Shown here piece after piece: positions 8,272 to 16,762 of a stretch of 64,000 bases of DNA. Below the pieces are notes generated by a model. It was not told the DNA's origin. It worked only from the letters and a program-made list of their open reading frames with translations, and ran no database searches. The stretch spans positions 1-64,000 of the forward strand of contig JACKIP010000001.1 of assembly GCA_020638395.1 (NCBI GenBank), in the 5' to 3' direction. The stretch comes from Rhodospirillales bacterium (GTDB taxonomy: Bacteria; Pseudomonadota; Alphaproteobacteria; Micavibrionales; Micavibrionaceae). The translations under genes were made by a program, and so were the position numbers. Numbering within the stretch: the stretch's first letter is position 1; every line of letters begins with the position of its first letter.

Positions 8272-9861
8272 TTACCCATATGCCTCTTCCATGGCGTCCA
8301 GCACCATGTCGGCGACGCCAAATTGGCGGGCTTTATCAAAGAATTTCGGACGCAGGCCGGTGGAGCGCTGCTTGGTAATCAGTTTACCATTGGCGTCCTC
8401 TCCTTCGATATCCAAAACAAATAGATCCTGCATGGTGACCACATCGCCTTCCATGCCGGTAATCTCGGTGACGTGCGTGGTTTTCCGCGAGCCATCGCGC
8501 AGGCGTTGCACCTGTACCACGACGTTCACCGCGGAGGAGATTTGCTCCCGCACCGCTTTTTGCGGCAGGTTCAGGCCACCCATCGCAATCATGTTTTCCA
8601 TCCGGCTGAGGGCTTCCCGCGGATTGTTGGCGTGGACGGTTCCCATTGATCCATCGTGGCCGGTATTCATGGCCTGCAACAGGTCAAACGCTTCGGGCCC
8701 CCGGACCTCCCCGACGATAATCCGTTCAGGACGCATCCGCAGACAGTTCTTCACCAGATCGCGCATCGTGACTTCGCCGACGCCTTCCAGGTTAGGCGGG
8801 CGGGTTTCCAAGCGCACGACGTGCGGCTGTTGCAGTTGGAGTTCGGCGGCATCTTCGCAGGTAATAATCCGCTCATCACTCTCAATGTAGCGCGTAATAC
8901 AGTTCAGCATCGTCGTTTTCCCCGATCCCGTCCCGCCACTGACCAGAATATTCACCCGGCAGCGTCCCAGTGCCATAATCAGTTTGGCACAGGACGGGGT
9001 CATTGATCCGAAATCGACCAGTTTTTCAAGGGTCAGCTTATCCTTGGTAAATTTCCGGATGGTCATCGCCGCGCCGTCAATCGCCAACGGCGGAATAATC
9101 ACGTTCACCCGCGATCCGTCCGGCAAACGTGCATCGCAAATTGGCGAGCTTTCATCAACCCGGCGTCCAATCGCCCCGACGATCCGCTGGCAAATGGTTA
9201 GAAGGTGCTGGTCATCACGGAATTTAATATTGGTTTTGTCGATTTTCCCCTTACGTTCAGCATAAACGATATCGGGTCCGTTAATCATAATATCGGCAAT
9301 ACCGTCTTCTTCAAGTAAGGTCTCAAGAGGGCCAAAGCCCAGCATGTCATCGGCGCATTCTTTCGCGATGCCTTGCAGTTCTGCTGGCGTTAGGTCCAAA
9401 TTCCTAAATCGTGAAATTTCTTCAACCGCAGACTGAACTTCATCACGCGCCGCTTTGGCATTCATCCGCGCCAGAGCTTTCAGGTCAATCCCGTCCCGCA
9501 AATCCGCCCAGATCCGGCTGCGCGCCCGCTCAAGGCGCAGATTTGTCATGGAATCGTGGGGATTTTCCTCTTCTTCCTCTTCCTGATGAACATCCAGCTG
9601 GTCATCGTCCATTGATTTGGTCGGAGTCTTTTTTTCGACCCGTTCCACAGATTCCGGAGAAGAAGGCGGAGCCATTCCCGACTCATCACGAGCTTGCGAA
9701 ATAGGAAAATTATCTGCATCAGGAGGTGTGGGTCTTTCAACCGAAGCATATTCCCCCACCGATTCAGGATTTAATTCCTTTTGCACAGCCGGAGTCTCTT
9801 TTTTCACAGGCGCAGGCGTTGTGCTATTTGGGGGTGTACCGGATTGCTTTTTTCCAAACAC
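8272..9861 (-). CDS. cpaF: Tad pilus assembly ATPase CpaF/TadA
   Basis: 529 residues from a GTG start with an upstream GGAGAGG. The first ~95 residues are a low-complexity Pro/Glu-rich region with an acidic EEEEEE run. The secretion-ATPase core follows: ILVSGGTGSGKTTMLN (Walker A), the ITCEDAAELQLQQPHVVRLE Asp/His boxes, RIIVGEVRGPEA (Walker B) and GSMGTVHAN. CpaF powers Flp pilus extension and retraction. It follows cpaE by 12 nt on the same strand. Catalytic motifs are intact. Confidence 0.95.
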   Translation of the reverse strand: MFGKKQSGTPPNSTTPAPVKKETPAVQKELNPESVGEYASVERPTPPDADNFPISQARDESGMAPPSSPESVERVEKKTPTKSMDDDQLDVHQEEEEEENPHDSMTNLRLERARSRIWADLRDGIDLKALARMNAKAARDEVQSAVEEISRFRNLDLTPAELQGIAKECADDMLGFGPLETLLEEDGIADIMINGPDIVYAERKGKIDKTNIKFRDDQHLLTICQRIVGAIGRRVDESSPICDARLPDGSRVNVIIPPLAIDGAAMTIRKFTKDKLTLEKLVDFGSMTPSCAKLIMALGRCRVNILVSGGTGSGKTTMLNCITRYIESDERIITCEDAAELQLQQPHVVRLETRPPNLEGVGEVTMRDLVKNCLRMRPERIIVGEVRGPEAFDLLQAMNTGHDGSMGTVHANNPREALSRMENMIAMGGLNLPQKAVREQISSAVNVVVQVQRLRDGSRKTTHVTEITGMEGDVVTMQDLFVLDIEGEDANGKLITKQRSTGLRPKFFDKARQFGVADMVLDAMEEAYG

Positions 9862-9873
9862 GAGACCTCTCCT

Positions 9874-11130
9874 CTATTTTCCTGTGAACTTTTTCAAAAG
9901 CCCCCCAAGGCTGCCGGAAGAATCTTTTGAACCGGAGTCCAACCGACGTTCTTCCCCAAACAGGCCGGGCATCGTTTCTTTCAGGCATGCAATCAGGGCA
10001 TGAATAATCCGCTGTCCGTCGGACTCTTCAGTCATTTTCTTGCCCTGGCCTTCGAGTTTGGAGAACAGATCCGGCAGAAAATCTATCGTTCCGCAGAGTT
10101 TCTGCTCCAGCATCTCTTCAATCTCTTTAGGATTTAATTCTCCTTTGCCGGCCAGACCTTTAAAGTTGAGAAACAGGGATAGGAGATTTGCTCCATTCTC
10201 GCCCTCAGAAATATTTCGTAAGTTTTTGATTTCAGAAACTAAAGTTCTGGTCATGCGCAGGGCGTACAACCCCGGCGTGGTCAAAACAACAATTTTATGC
10301 GCTTTGAGCAGAGCAGTTTTTTTATGGTCCGGCGCAGCCGCCGAAGCATCGAACAAAACGACCGGATATTCCGCCATTGCGATATTCAAAAGCGCCTCCA
10401 GCCCGTCCCGCTCCAACGGTTTTTCCAGCATGACATCACCGCCGCTGGCAAGGATTCCCAGCTTATCATTCACTTTCAGAATCATCCGCTTGAGCATCTC
10501 GCGGTCCCCTTTCAGGGCAGCCTTTGCGGCCTCCGCCAAAGTCGTGGACGGCTCCAGCCCTAACGCAACCGTATTGGGAGACCACCCCCCCGCGGCATCC
10601 ATCAGCAGCGTTTTCTGGCCGTAGACTCCGGACAAAGCCGTTGCCAGCGCCTGCGTAATCGTTGAGGTCCCAATTCCGCCCCGTCCGCCGACAGTCACAA
10701 TCAGCCGGCTGCCGGTAACTCCCAGCTTGGCAATCAGGGTTTTGGCAATCACATCCGAGAAAACAGAGGCCTCCAGAGGCCGGACCATATAATCACTGAC
10801 CCCCATGGAAATCAGTTTCCGGTAAAGCTGGACATCGTTATCCGGTCCAATGATAATCGCTTCGGTTCCTTCCGAGCAGCTTTCTGCCAGAGCGCCCAGC
10901 TTGTCGATAAACGCCTCATCAATGACATTTGTCTGGATCACCAGTAAATCAGGAGACTTTTGCTGGCGGTAAAACTGAATGGCGTCATCAACCTGCCCTT
11001 CCTGTACCGTAATCTCGACACGGGCATAGCGCCAGTCCTCACGCAGGCTGAGCGCAACCTGATGCGAGTTTTCTTCCGTAGAAAAAACTGTAACCTTTGC
11101 AGCGGGCAAGAGTACCGACGTTTCAGACAT
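9874..11130 (-). CDS. cpaE: Tad pilus localisation ATPase CpaE/TadZ
   Basis: 418 residues: an N-terminal receiver-like domain (about residues 10-125, with GPDNDVQLYRKLISMG) and a MinD/ParA-like ATPase domain with a deviant Walker A (GGRGGIGTSTITQAL near residue 148). CpaE/TadZ proteins position the Tad apparatus, often at a pole. It is the first of the minus-strand cpaE-cpaF genes. The promoter probably lies in 11131-11298, which it shares divergently with the L,D-transpeptidase gene. Confidence 0.9.
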   Translation of the reverse strand: MSETSVLLPAAKVTVFSTEENSHQVALSLREDWRYARVEITVQEGQVDDAIQFYRQQKSPDLLVIQTNVIDEAFIDKLGALAESCSEGTEAIIIGPDNDVQLYRKLISMGVSDYMVRPLEASVFSDVIAKTLIAKLGVTGSRLIVTVGGRGGIGTSTITQALATALSGVYGQKTLLMDAAGGWSPNTVALGLEPSTTLAEAAKAALKGDREMLKRMILKVNDKLGILASGGDVMLEKPLERDGLEALLNIAMAEYPVVLFDASAAAPDHKKTALLKAHKIVVLTTPGLYALRMTRTLVSEIKNLRNISEGENGANLLSLFLNFKGLAGKGELNPKEIEEMLEQKLCGTIDFLPDLFSKLEGQGKKMTEESDGQRIIHALIACLKETMPGLFGEERRLDSGSKDSSGSLGGLLKKFTGK

Positions 11131-11349
11131 GGTTCCTGTATGTAATCCCCGAATGAGATATTTAAGTTATTTTGTGCCGTGCCTATTGCGGCACGTATTT
11201 ATTATATCATGCGATAAAGGGGTTAAATAATGGTTATTTTCAGAAAATAAAGAAAAAGCATCCTTCAAAATAATCTTATCCTCCTCAAGGGCCTGCTCAT
11301 GCTGATTAAATACAATTGCAATTCCGGTAAACTCTTTATAAAAAAAGAT

Positions 11350-12060
11350 ATGAGATTTAAGATACATTCGATTCTGTGGATTATCGCTATTCTGGCCTAT
11401 ACAGGGCCGGTACGGGCGGAAAAGATTGACGCTTTGCGGAGCACCGTCCAGCCGGAACTGGAGAAAGAGCTGGCCGCCCATGATCTGAAGCTGGGGCAAC
11501 CAATTTTTATCCGCGTTTTCAAACAGGAGAAAATAGCAGAAGTCTGGGTTCAGGAAACCGGCAAAAAAACCTATAACATTTTCAAACGTTATCCGATCTG
11601 TGTCTTTTCAGGAACGCTGGGACCAAAACTCCGGCAGGGAGATAATCAGGCTCCGGAAGGATTTTATGACGTGACCGCAGAGCGCCTGCATCCGGACAGC
11701 AAATATCATCTCGCCTTCAATCTGGGATATCCGAATTCATTTGACCGCATGCGGGGCCGCACCGGAGATTTTCTGATGATCCACGGCGGCTGCACCTCAC
11801 AGGGATGCTATGCCATGACCGATCAGGGAATGGAGGAATTGTATATTCTGGCGGAGGCGGCTCTGGCAAACGGTCAGAAAAAAATCGAGGTTCACCTGTT
11901 TCCGTTTATCATGACCCGCAAAAATCTGGTTTTTCACGGACGTTCCACCTGGATGCCGTTCTGGAAATCCCTGAAACCTGCCTATGACCTTTTCCAGAAA
12001 ACGCGCATCCCGCCGAAAATTTCTGTACAAGACGGACGTTATCGCGTAGACCTGCCCTGA
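11350..12060 (+). CDS. L,D-transpeptidase family (YkuD/YafK) periplasmic enzyme
   Basis: 236 residues from the ATG at 11350; an in-frame ATG at 11299 would add 17 residues but would bury the signal peptide (MRFKIHSILWIIAILAYTG..VRA). The mature protein carries the YkuD catalytic block IHGGCTSQGCYAM (His, Ser and catalytic Cys in the HxxxxxSxGC arrangement) near residues 147-158. Such enzymes form 3-3 peptidoglycan crosslinks or attach proteins to the wall; the YafK-like subgroup matches the upstream KLGQPIFIRVFKQE region. It precedes kdsD by 13 nt and may be co-transcribed with it. Confidence 0.85.
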   Translation: MRFKIHSILWIIAILAYTGPVRAEKIDALRSTVQPELEKELAAHDLKLGQPIFIRVFKQEKIAEVWVQETGKKTYNIFKRYPICVFSGTLGPKLRQGDNQAPEGFYDVTAERLHPDSKYHLAFNLGYPNSFDRMRGRTGDFLMIHGGCTSQGCYAMTDQGMEELYILAEAALANGQKKIEVHLFPFIMTRKNLVFHGRSTWMPFWKSLKPAYDLFQKTRIPPKISVQDGRYRVDLP

Positions 12061-12073
12061 AAGAACAGGAAAT

Positions 12074-13045
12074 ATGACGCATATTCATACAGCACAGGAC
12101 GCCTTGCAAACTGAAATTAACGGACTGATTGCCCTGAAGGACTCTCTGGACGATAATTTCTCCCGGGCGATTGATATTATTGACACCATGAAATCCGCCC
12201 GTCAGGGACGGCTGATTGTCGCCGGGATCGGCAAAAGCGGTCACGTTTCGCGTAAACTGGCCGCGACCTTTGCCTCGACCGGAACTCCCGCCTATTATGT
12301 GCATCCGGGTGAGGCCAGTCATGGAGATCTGGGCATGATTACCCGCCATGATGTGGTGCTGATGCTGTCCAATTCCGGCGAAAATTCCGAACTGTCCGAC
12401 CTGATTGCCTATACCCGGCGGTTTGACATTCACCTGATTGCCATGACCGGAAACCCGCAGAGCACTCTGGCAAAGCACGCTGATACCGTCCTGCTGATCC
12501 CGAAAATGCCGGAGGCCTGCCCCAATGGCATGGCCCCGACCACATCCACCACCATGATGATGGCACTGGGGGATGCGCTGGCCGTGACCCTGCTGAAAAA
12601 CATGGGATTGACCCGCGAAGATTTCGGCGTATGGCATCCGGGCGGAAAGCTGGGGCAGCGGCTGCTGAAAGTTTCGGAACTGATGCATCCCTACGAGTCT
12701 CTGCCACTGGTTACCCCCACCCAGACCATGCAGGAAGCAATTCTGGAATTATCCGACAAAAATCTTGGATGCGTTCTGGTTGCCGGAGAGGATCGCCATC
12801 TGCTGGGGATCATCACAGACGGCGACCTGAAACGCCACATGTCCCCGGACCTGCTGCAAAAAGCAGTCAAAGACATCATGTCCACCAATCCACGAGCCAT
12901 CACGCCGGACGCGCTGGGGGTCGAGGCCGTCAATATTATGACCCGCACGCCGGGGAAATATCTGACTTCCCTTGTCGTTATCAAGGATAACCACCTTGAC
13001 GGACTAATCCGCTTGCAGGATTGTCTGCAGGCGGGCTTGTCGTAA
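12074..13045 (+). CDS. kdsD: D-arabinose 5-phosphate isomerase (KpsF/GutQ family)
   Basis: 323 residues: SIS sugar-isomerase domain (about residues 35-180) with GIGKSGHVSRKLAATFASTG and the EASHGDLGMI segment, followed by two CBS domains (residues ~205-320) with VAGEDRHLLGIITDGDLKR. It converts ribulose 5-phosphate to arabinose 5-phosphate, the first step toward Kdo for LPS. Its position directly ahead of lptC-lptA-lptB is the classical LPS-biogenesis order. Confidence 0.95.
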   Translation: MTHIHTAQDALQTEINGLIALKDSLDDNFSRAIDIIDTMKSARQGRLIVAGIGKSGHVSRKLAATFASTGTPAYYVHPGEASHGDLGMITRHDVVLMLSNSGENSELSDLIAYTRRFDIHLIAMTGNPQSTLAKHADTVLLIPKMPEACPNGMAPTTSTTMMMALGDALAVTLLKNMGLTREDFGVWHPGGKLGQRLLKVSELMHPYESLPLVTPTQTMQEAILELSDKNLGCVLVAGEDRHLLGIITDGDLKRHMSPDLLQKAVKDIMSTNPRAITPDALGVEAVNIMTRTPGKYLTSLVVIKDNHLDGLIRLQDCLQAGLS

Positions 13046-13066
13046 CCCCTTAATTTGTGCCATGCT
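13037..13066 (+). promoter_or_regulatory. candidate internal promoter for lptC
   Basis: TTGTCG at 13037-13042 and CATGCT at 13061-13066 are 18 nt apart and end 6 nt before the lptC ATG at 13073. No Shine-Dalgarno is seen. The -35 half overlaps the kdsD stop. Possible leaderless start within the operon; inferred. Confidence 0.3.
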
Positions 13067-13072
13067 TGTTTT

Positions 13073-13765
13073 ATGACCACCGAGCAGGATATTGAAGAAC
13101 GCCGCACCCGTCTGGGAGCCTTTGCGCATCACGATGCCACAGACCTGCGCCCCGCTGGCCGCGCCTATAGCCAGTGGGTCAGGTTTTTGCGGATCACCTT
13201 GCCGCTGGCCGCGGTCATTCTGATCTTTGTTCTGATTTTCACCTCCGGACGCGAAGCCCCCGTCCTACCGGTGGAGGAATTGCCAATCCCCACCCTGCCG
13301 GACGGAGCCTCTCCTCAGATTGAAAAAAACGAGCTGATTTCTCCCCACTTTGAAAGTGAGACAAAGGACGGAAAAGTCTACGTTATCACCGCAGACCGGG
13401 CCACGCAGGAGCTTCGCCAGCCTGATCTGGTCCTGCTGGAGAACCCCCGCGGAATACTGCAAACGACCCCCGCCCCCCTGGTTATCTCGGCACGGGACGG
13501 GACCTATAACCAGAAAACGCAATTCATCACCCTTAATCAGGATATTTCGATTGCACAGGACGGAGTTGGCACAATTTCCCTGCAAACGCTGGAAGCTGAT
13601 CTGACCCGTGGGGAACTCATATCCCCGCACCCGATCCATGCCGAAGGACCTTATGGGACGATAGAGGCCGACTCTTTGAAGATCAGCAATGACGGAATGG
13701 TTTTGATATTTAACGGACCGGTAAGACTGGAATTAACAGAAGGATTAGAATCGTGGCTCAAGTAA
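13073..13765 (+). CDS. lptC: LPS export ABC transporter periplasmic protein LptC
   Basis: 230 residues from the ATG at 13073 (MTTEQDIEERRTRLG); an in-frame GTG 18 nt upstream adds six atypical residues. One transmembrane helix (about residues 43-61, LPLAAVILIFVLIF) is followed by an OstA-like beta-jellyroll region. LptC bridges LptBFG in the inner membrane to LptA in the periplasm. Its end overlaps the lptA start by 13 nt, indicating translational coupling. Confidence 0.88.
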   Translation: MTTEQDIEERRTRLGAFAHHDATDLRPAGRAYSQWVRFLRITLPLAAVILIFVLIFTSGREAPVLPVEELPIPTLPDGASPQIEKNELISPHFESETKDGKVYVITADRATQELRQPDLVLLENPRGILQTTPAPLVISARDGTYNQKTQFITLNQDISIAQDGVGTISLQTLEADLTRGELISPHPIHAEGPYGTIEADSLKISNDGMVLIFNGPVRLELTEGLESWLK

Positions 13766-14535
13766 TATCCCTCTTTCTCTTTCTGTTTATATTTCTCTGG
13801 CCGCACACAGCGCCTCTGGCGGCGACGCCTCTGGAATTGAGTGCGCAGAAAACTCTGGAATGGCACCGCGATGACCATAAAATCACCGCCGCCGGAAATG
13901 TTAAGATAACACAGGGAGATATCTCCCTGTCCTGCGATCAGGTCAGTGCGACCTACCGGGACGGCGCAAAACAGAATAAATTTCTGCCGCAACTCCTGAC
14001 GGCGCAGAAGAACGTCATCATCACGTCGCCGGATGGCACCGCCTATGGCGATCAGGTTGTCTATAATGTACCGGATCAAAAAGCGGTCATGACCGGAGAG
14101 TCTCTGCGGATGATCTCCGGCGATATGATCCTGTATGCCGCCGGGAAATTTGAATATCAGACACAAAAGGGCGAGCTGTCCGCCAGCGAAAACGTCCGGC
14201 TTGTGCAGACAACAAAAGAAACCACCAATACCCTGACCGCCGACCACATGACGGCGTTTTTTGGAAAAGAGTTAAATGATGCGGGGAAAAAGCGCGTATT
14301 ACAACGTCTGGAAGCCAGCGGAAATGTTGTGATTACGACACCGACTGAAACCATCTCCGGTCAACAGGGAGTATACCACAAAGCGCAAAATACTGCCGAG
14401 CTCAGCGGAAACGTCAGGATCGTGCGCGGAGAAAACACGCTGGAAGGCGATCACGCCACGGTGGACCTGAACACCAATATCAGCACCTTGAGTGGCGGCA
14501 CCGGACGGGTCAAAGGAGTTTTCTTTCCGGAATAG
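13753..14535 (+). CDS. lptA: LPS transport periplasmic protein LptA
   Basis: 260 residues from a GTG start inside the end of lptC. Signal peptide (ISLFLFLFIFLWPHTAPLAA), then an OstA/LptA domain with repeating patterns such as AAGNVKITQGDISLSCDQV and SGNVVITTPTETISGQQG. It runs longer than the ~185-residue E. coli protein, with the repeat occurring at least twice. LptA forms the periplasmic bridge carrying LPS to LptDE. Confidence 0.88.
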   Translation: MAQVISLFLFLFIFLWPHTAPLAATPLELSAQKTLEWHRDDHKITAAGNVKITQGDISLSCDQVSATYRDGAKQNKFLPQLLTAQKNVIITSPDGTAYGDQVVYNVPDQKAVMTGESLRMISGDMILYAAGKFEYQTQKGELSASENVRLVQTTKETTNTLTADHMTAFFGKELNDAGKKRVLQRLEASGNVVITTPTETISGQQGVYHKAQNTAELSGNVRIVRGENTLEGDHATVDLNTNISTLSGGTGRVKGVFFPE

Positions 14536-14624
14536 TGGTTTTTTATCTCTTTTCTTTATCCCTCCACTCTGAGTCGCGGGATTTCCTTTTCCTGCAAAAT
14601 GATCTATGTTAAAGAAGACGCCTG

Positions 14625-15404
14625 ATGAAATCGAGAAACCCATCTTCCCCGCATCTGAAATCCGTCCCCGCCGGGGATCAGCGCGATGGCCTGCGCGTGG
14701 AGCATCTCTCCAAACGCTATAAAACCCGCCCGGTCCTGCGGGATGTCTCTTTGCATGTCAAACGCGGAGAGGCTGTGGCTCTGCTGGGGCCGAATGGTGC
14801 GGGAAAAACCACCTGCTTTTACATGATTACCGGCATGGTCAGTGTGGATGACGGTGTTATCATGATTGACGGACAGGATGTCACACACCTGCCCATGTAC
14901 CGCCGTGCGCGTCTGGGGGTGGGGTATCTGCCACAGGAAAGTTCCATCTTTCGGGGGCTGGATGTCGAAGACAATATTAAAGCCATATTGGAGGCACAGC
15001 CAATCCCTCGCAAAGAACAGTTGCAACTTCTGGAAGATCTGCTGGCAGAGTTTTCCCTGACCCATCTGCGCAAAACACCGTCTCCGGCCTTATCCGGCGG
15101 GGAGCGCCGCCGGGTTGAAATCGCTCGTGCTCTGGCCAGCCGCCCGGATTTTATCCTGCTGGACGAACCACTCGCCGGGATCGATCCGATCGCCGTTGCA
15201 GAAATCCGGGATTTAATTTCTCACCTGAAAGAACGCGGCATTGGCGTTCTGATTACCGATCACAACGTCCGGGACACACTCGGCATCGTTGATCGTGCCT
15301 ATATCCTTCATGACGGCAAAGTCTTGATGGAAGGCACGCCGGACAAAATCGTCGGGAATAAAGATGTCCGCCGGGTTTATCTCGGCGAAGGGTTTAGTTT
15401 GTAG
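14625..15404 (+). CDS. lptB: LPS export ABC transporter ATP-binding protein LptB
   Basis: 259 residues. All ABC ATPase motifs are intact: GPNGAGKTT (Walker A), the YLPQESSIFRGL Q-loop region, LSGGERRRVEIARAL (signature), FILLDEPLAGIDP (Walker B) and ITDHNVRD (H-loop). The sequence is typical of LptB. It powers LPS extraction together with LptFG, which are not in this window. An 89-nt gap separates it from lptA. Confidence 0.95.
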   Translation: MKSRNPSSPHLKSVPAGDQRDGLRVEHLSKRYKTRPVLRDVSLHVKRGEAVALLGPNGAGKTTCFYMITGMVSVDDGVIMIDGQDVTHLPMYRRARLGVGYLPQESSIFRGLDVEDNIKAILEAQPIPRKEQLQLLEDLLAEFSLTHLRKTPSPALSGGERRRVEIARALASRPDFILLDEPLAGIDPIAVAEIRDLISHLKERGIGVLITDHNVRDTLGIVDRAYILHDGKVLMEGTPDKIVGNKDVRRVYLGEGFSL

Positions 15405-15416
15405 ATTCTGCTAATC

Positions 15417-15992
15417 TTATAGCTCAAGTTTATTTTCATAATCCAAAACTGTTGATAGCAGACCTTCACGAGTTTTTTCCGCCCGTCTATACCCAAAAAA
15501 TCCGAATGCTACCGAGAGGCCTACAGCAATTTCAGGTGCCAGTCTATAGTTTATAGAGCGTCTTTCTTCAAAGATGTTTTTATACTTTTCTTGCAGATCT
15601 CTATTCAGTTGCTCTTCAGCTTTCTCCATACAGTTCTGATATGCAGCCAACTCGTTGGGAATATTTATAATTCCAAACAAAGAAACGTCAGGATGTTTTT
15701 GTGCCTGTCGGGTACAGTCAGAGGTGATAGCCTCTCTCTCCTTACTTGGGAGATTCTTCTTTATGTGTTTATATTCTTCTCTCATCTCACGGTTTACCGG
15801 AATGTAATCATATAGAAATATACCAGAAATACTTACAGCTGCAGCGGCAAATGCAGCACTGGCATATTTTACTGCATTAATCCCAGGTATTATGTGACAA
15901 AAATCGGCCAGTCTCTGGTGAGAGGGTGTATGATGTGCCTCATGGAAGTTGTTAACATATTCAGCCACTTTGTTTATATCGTTAATGTGCAT
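15417..15992 (-). CDS. membrane protein, hypothetical
   Basis: 191 residues, converging on lptB. Seen: a His-rich N-terminus (NNFHEAHHTPSHQRLADF), a hydrophobic helix at about residues 41-65, a charged and probably coiled-coil middle with two Cys, and a second hydrophobic segment (AVGLSVAFGFFGYRRAEK) near residues 156-172. I recognise no family. The DNA is AT-richer than the flanking lpt and rpoN genes. Confidence 0.45.
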   Translation of the reverse strand: MHINDINKVAEYVNNFHEAHHTPSHQRLADFCHIIPGINAVKYASAAFAAAAVSISGIFLYDYIPVNREMREEYKHIKKNLPSKEREAITSDCTRQAQKHPDVSLFGIINIPNELAAYQNCMEKAEEQLNRDLQEKYKNIFEERRSINYRLAPEIAVGLSVAFGFFGYRRAEKTREGLLSTVLDYENKLEL

Positions 15993-16076
15993 AGCCTTAC
16001 CTCTTGATATTTCTTAACATAATAACAATTCTTTTACAAGGGTTTATAGGTCAAATGCAGGATATTATGAACCGCG

Positions 16077-16559
16077 TCAAATCCCCTGGGGACACAGGTG
16101 GTCCGGAAGGCTGGTGCGCGGTTTCCGATTCAACCGCGGGAAAGCGATAGGAACAGACTCGGAGCTGCGAAGAGCCTCAGAAATCGCACGAGAGGCAGGC
16201 GTGTGCTCGTGAAGAGATACGCTTGCCATCCCGTTATTGGCAGTCATTTTCTCTATCAGGGCATGTTCCGCAGGAAGATCCCCGGTATAAAGAACATATC
16301 CATTATCAGGGCCGGCCGGATAGTAATAATGCCCTCCGGCATCTGCAAGACACCAGTCAATATCCCGATTAGAAAAACAGCTACGTACCGATTTCAATGC
16401 ATCCCGCTCACTCAGGAAAACGGAAACATGGCTTGGGCGATCAACAGGGGCCGCCCCCGTTTCTGAGGCATGCTCCATCCACACGATCATACACACCGGT
16501 GTTCGTTGTTCCTGCACGACGGAGGCCACTTGGTTTTGTATGAGGGTCAGATCTGACAT
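16077..16559 (-). CDS. hypothetical protein
   Basis: 160 residues, soluble, no signal peptide. It has an even mix of secondary-structure-forming segments, including VCMIVWMEHASETGAA and GGHYYYPAGPDNGYVLY. No family recognised. It precedes a 200-nt spacer holding an inverted-repeat element and lies opposite to rpoN. Start at the first ATG (16559) after an AAGGAT-like ribosome-binding site. Confidence 0.45.
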   Translation of the reverse strand: MSDLTLIQNQVASVVQEQRTPVCMIVWMEHASETGAAPVDRPSHVSVFLSERDALKSVRSCFSNRDIDWCLADAGGHYYYPAGPDNGYVLYTGDLPAEHALIEKMTANNGMASVSLHEHTPASRAISEALRSSESVPIAFPRLNRKPRTSLPDHLCPQGI

Positions 16560-16579
16560 ATTTTTATCCTTACATTATG

Positions 16580-16687
16580 CTAGAGCAAAGAGCATTTAGG
16601 TTGGGTCAGGCACAAGCGACAAAGCGTAGACAAACCTGCGTGAAGAGCGCCGCAACGTCACTCACCCTAAACGATCGAAGCTCTATC
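16580..16687. repeat. about 105-bp element with imperfect terminal inverted repeats
   Basis: The block starts TAGAGC and ends GCTCTA, with inner arms TTTAGGTTGGG and CACCCTAAA also inversely related. It lies in the spacer upstream of rpoN. This could be a small palindromic repeat (MITE/REP-like) or part of a structured leader; I cannot distinguish these without finding other copies. Confidence 0.3.
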
Positions 16688-16762
16688 TAATTTATTGCAT
16701 CGGTCTTGTCAAATATCATTAACCGGATGACGTAAAAATTTCCCCGTGATAAACTAAAAGCA

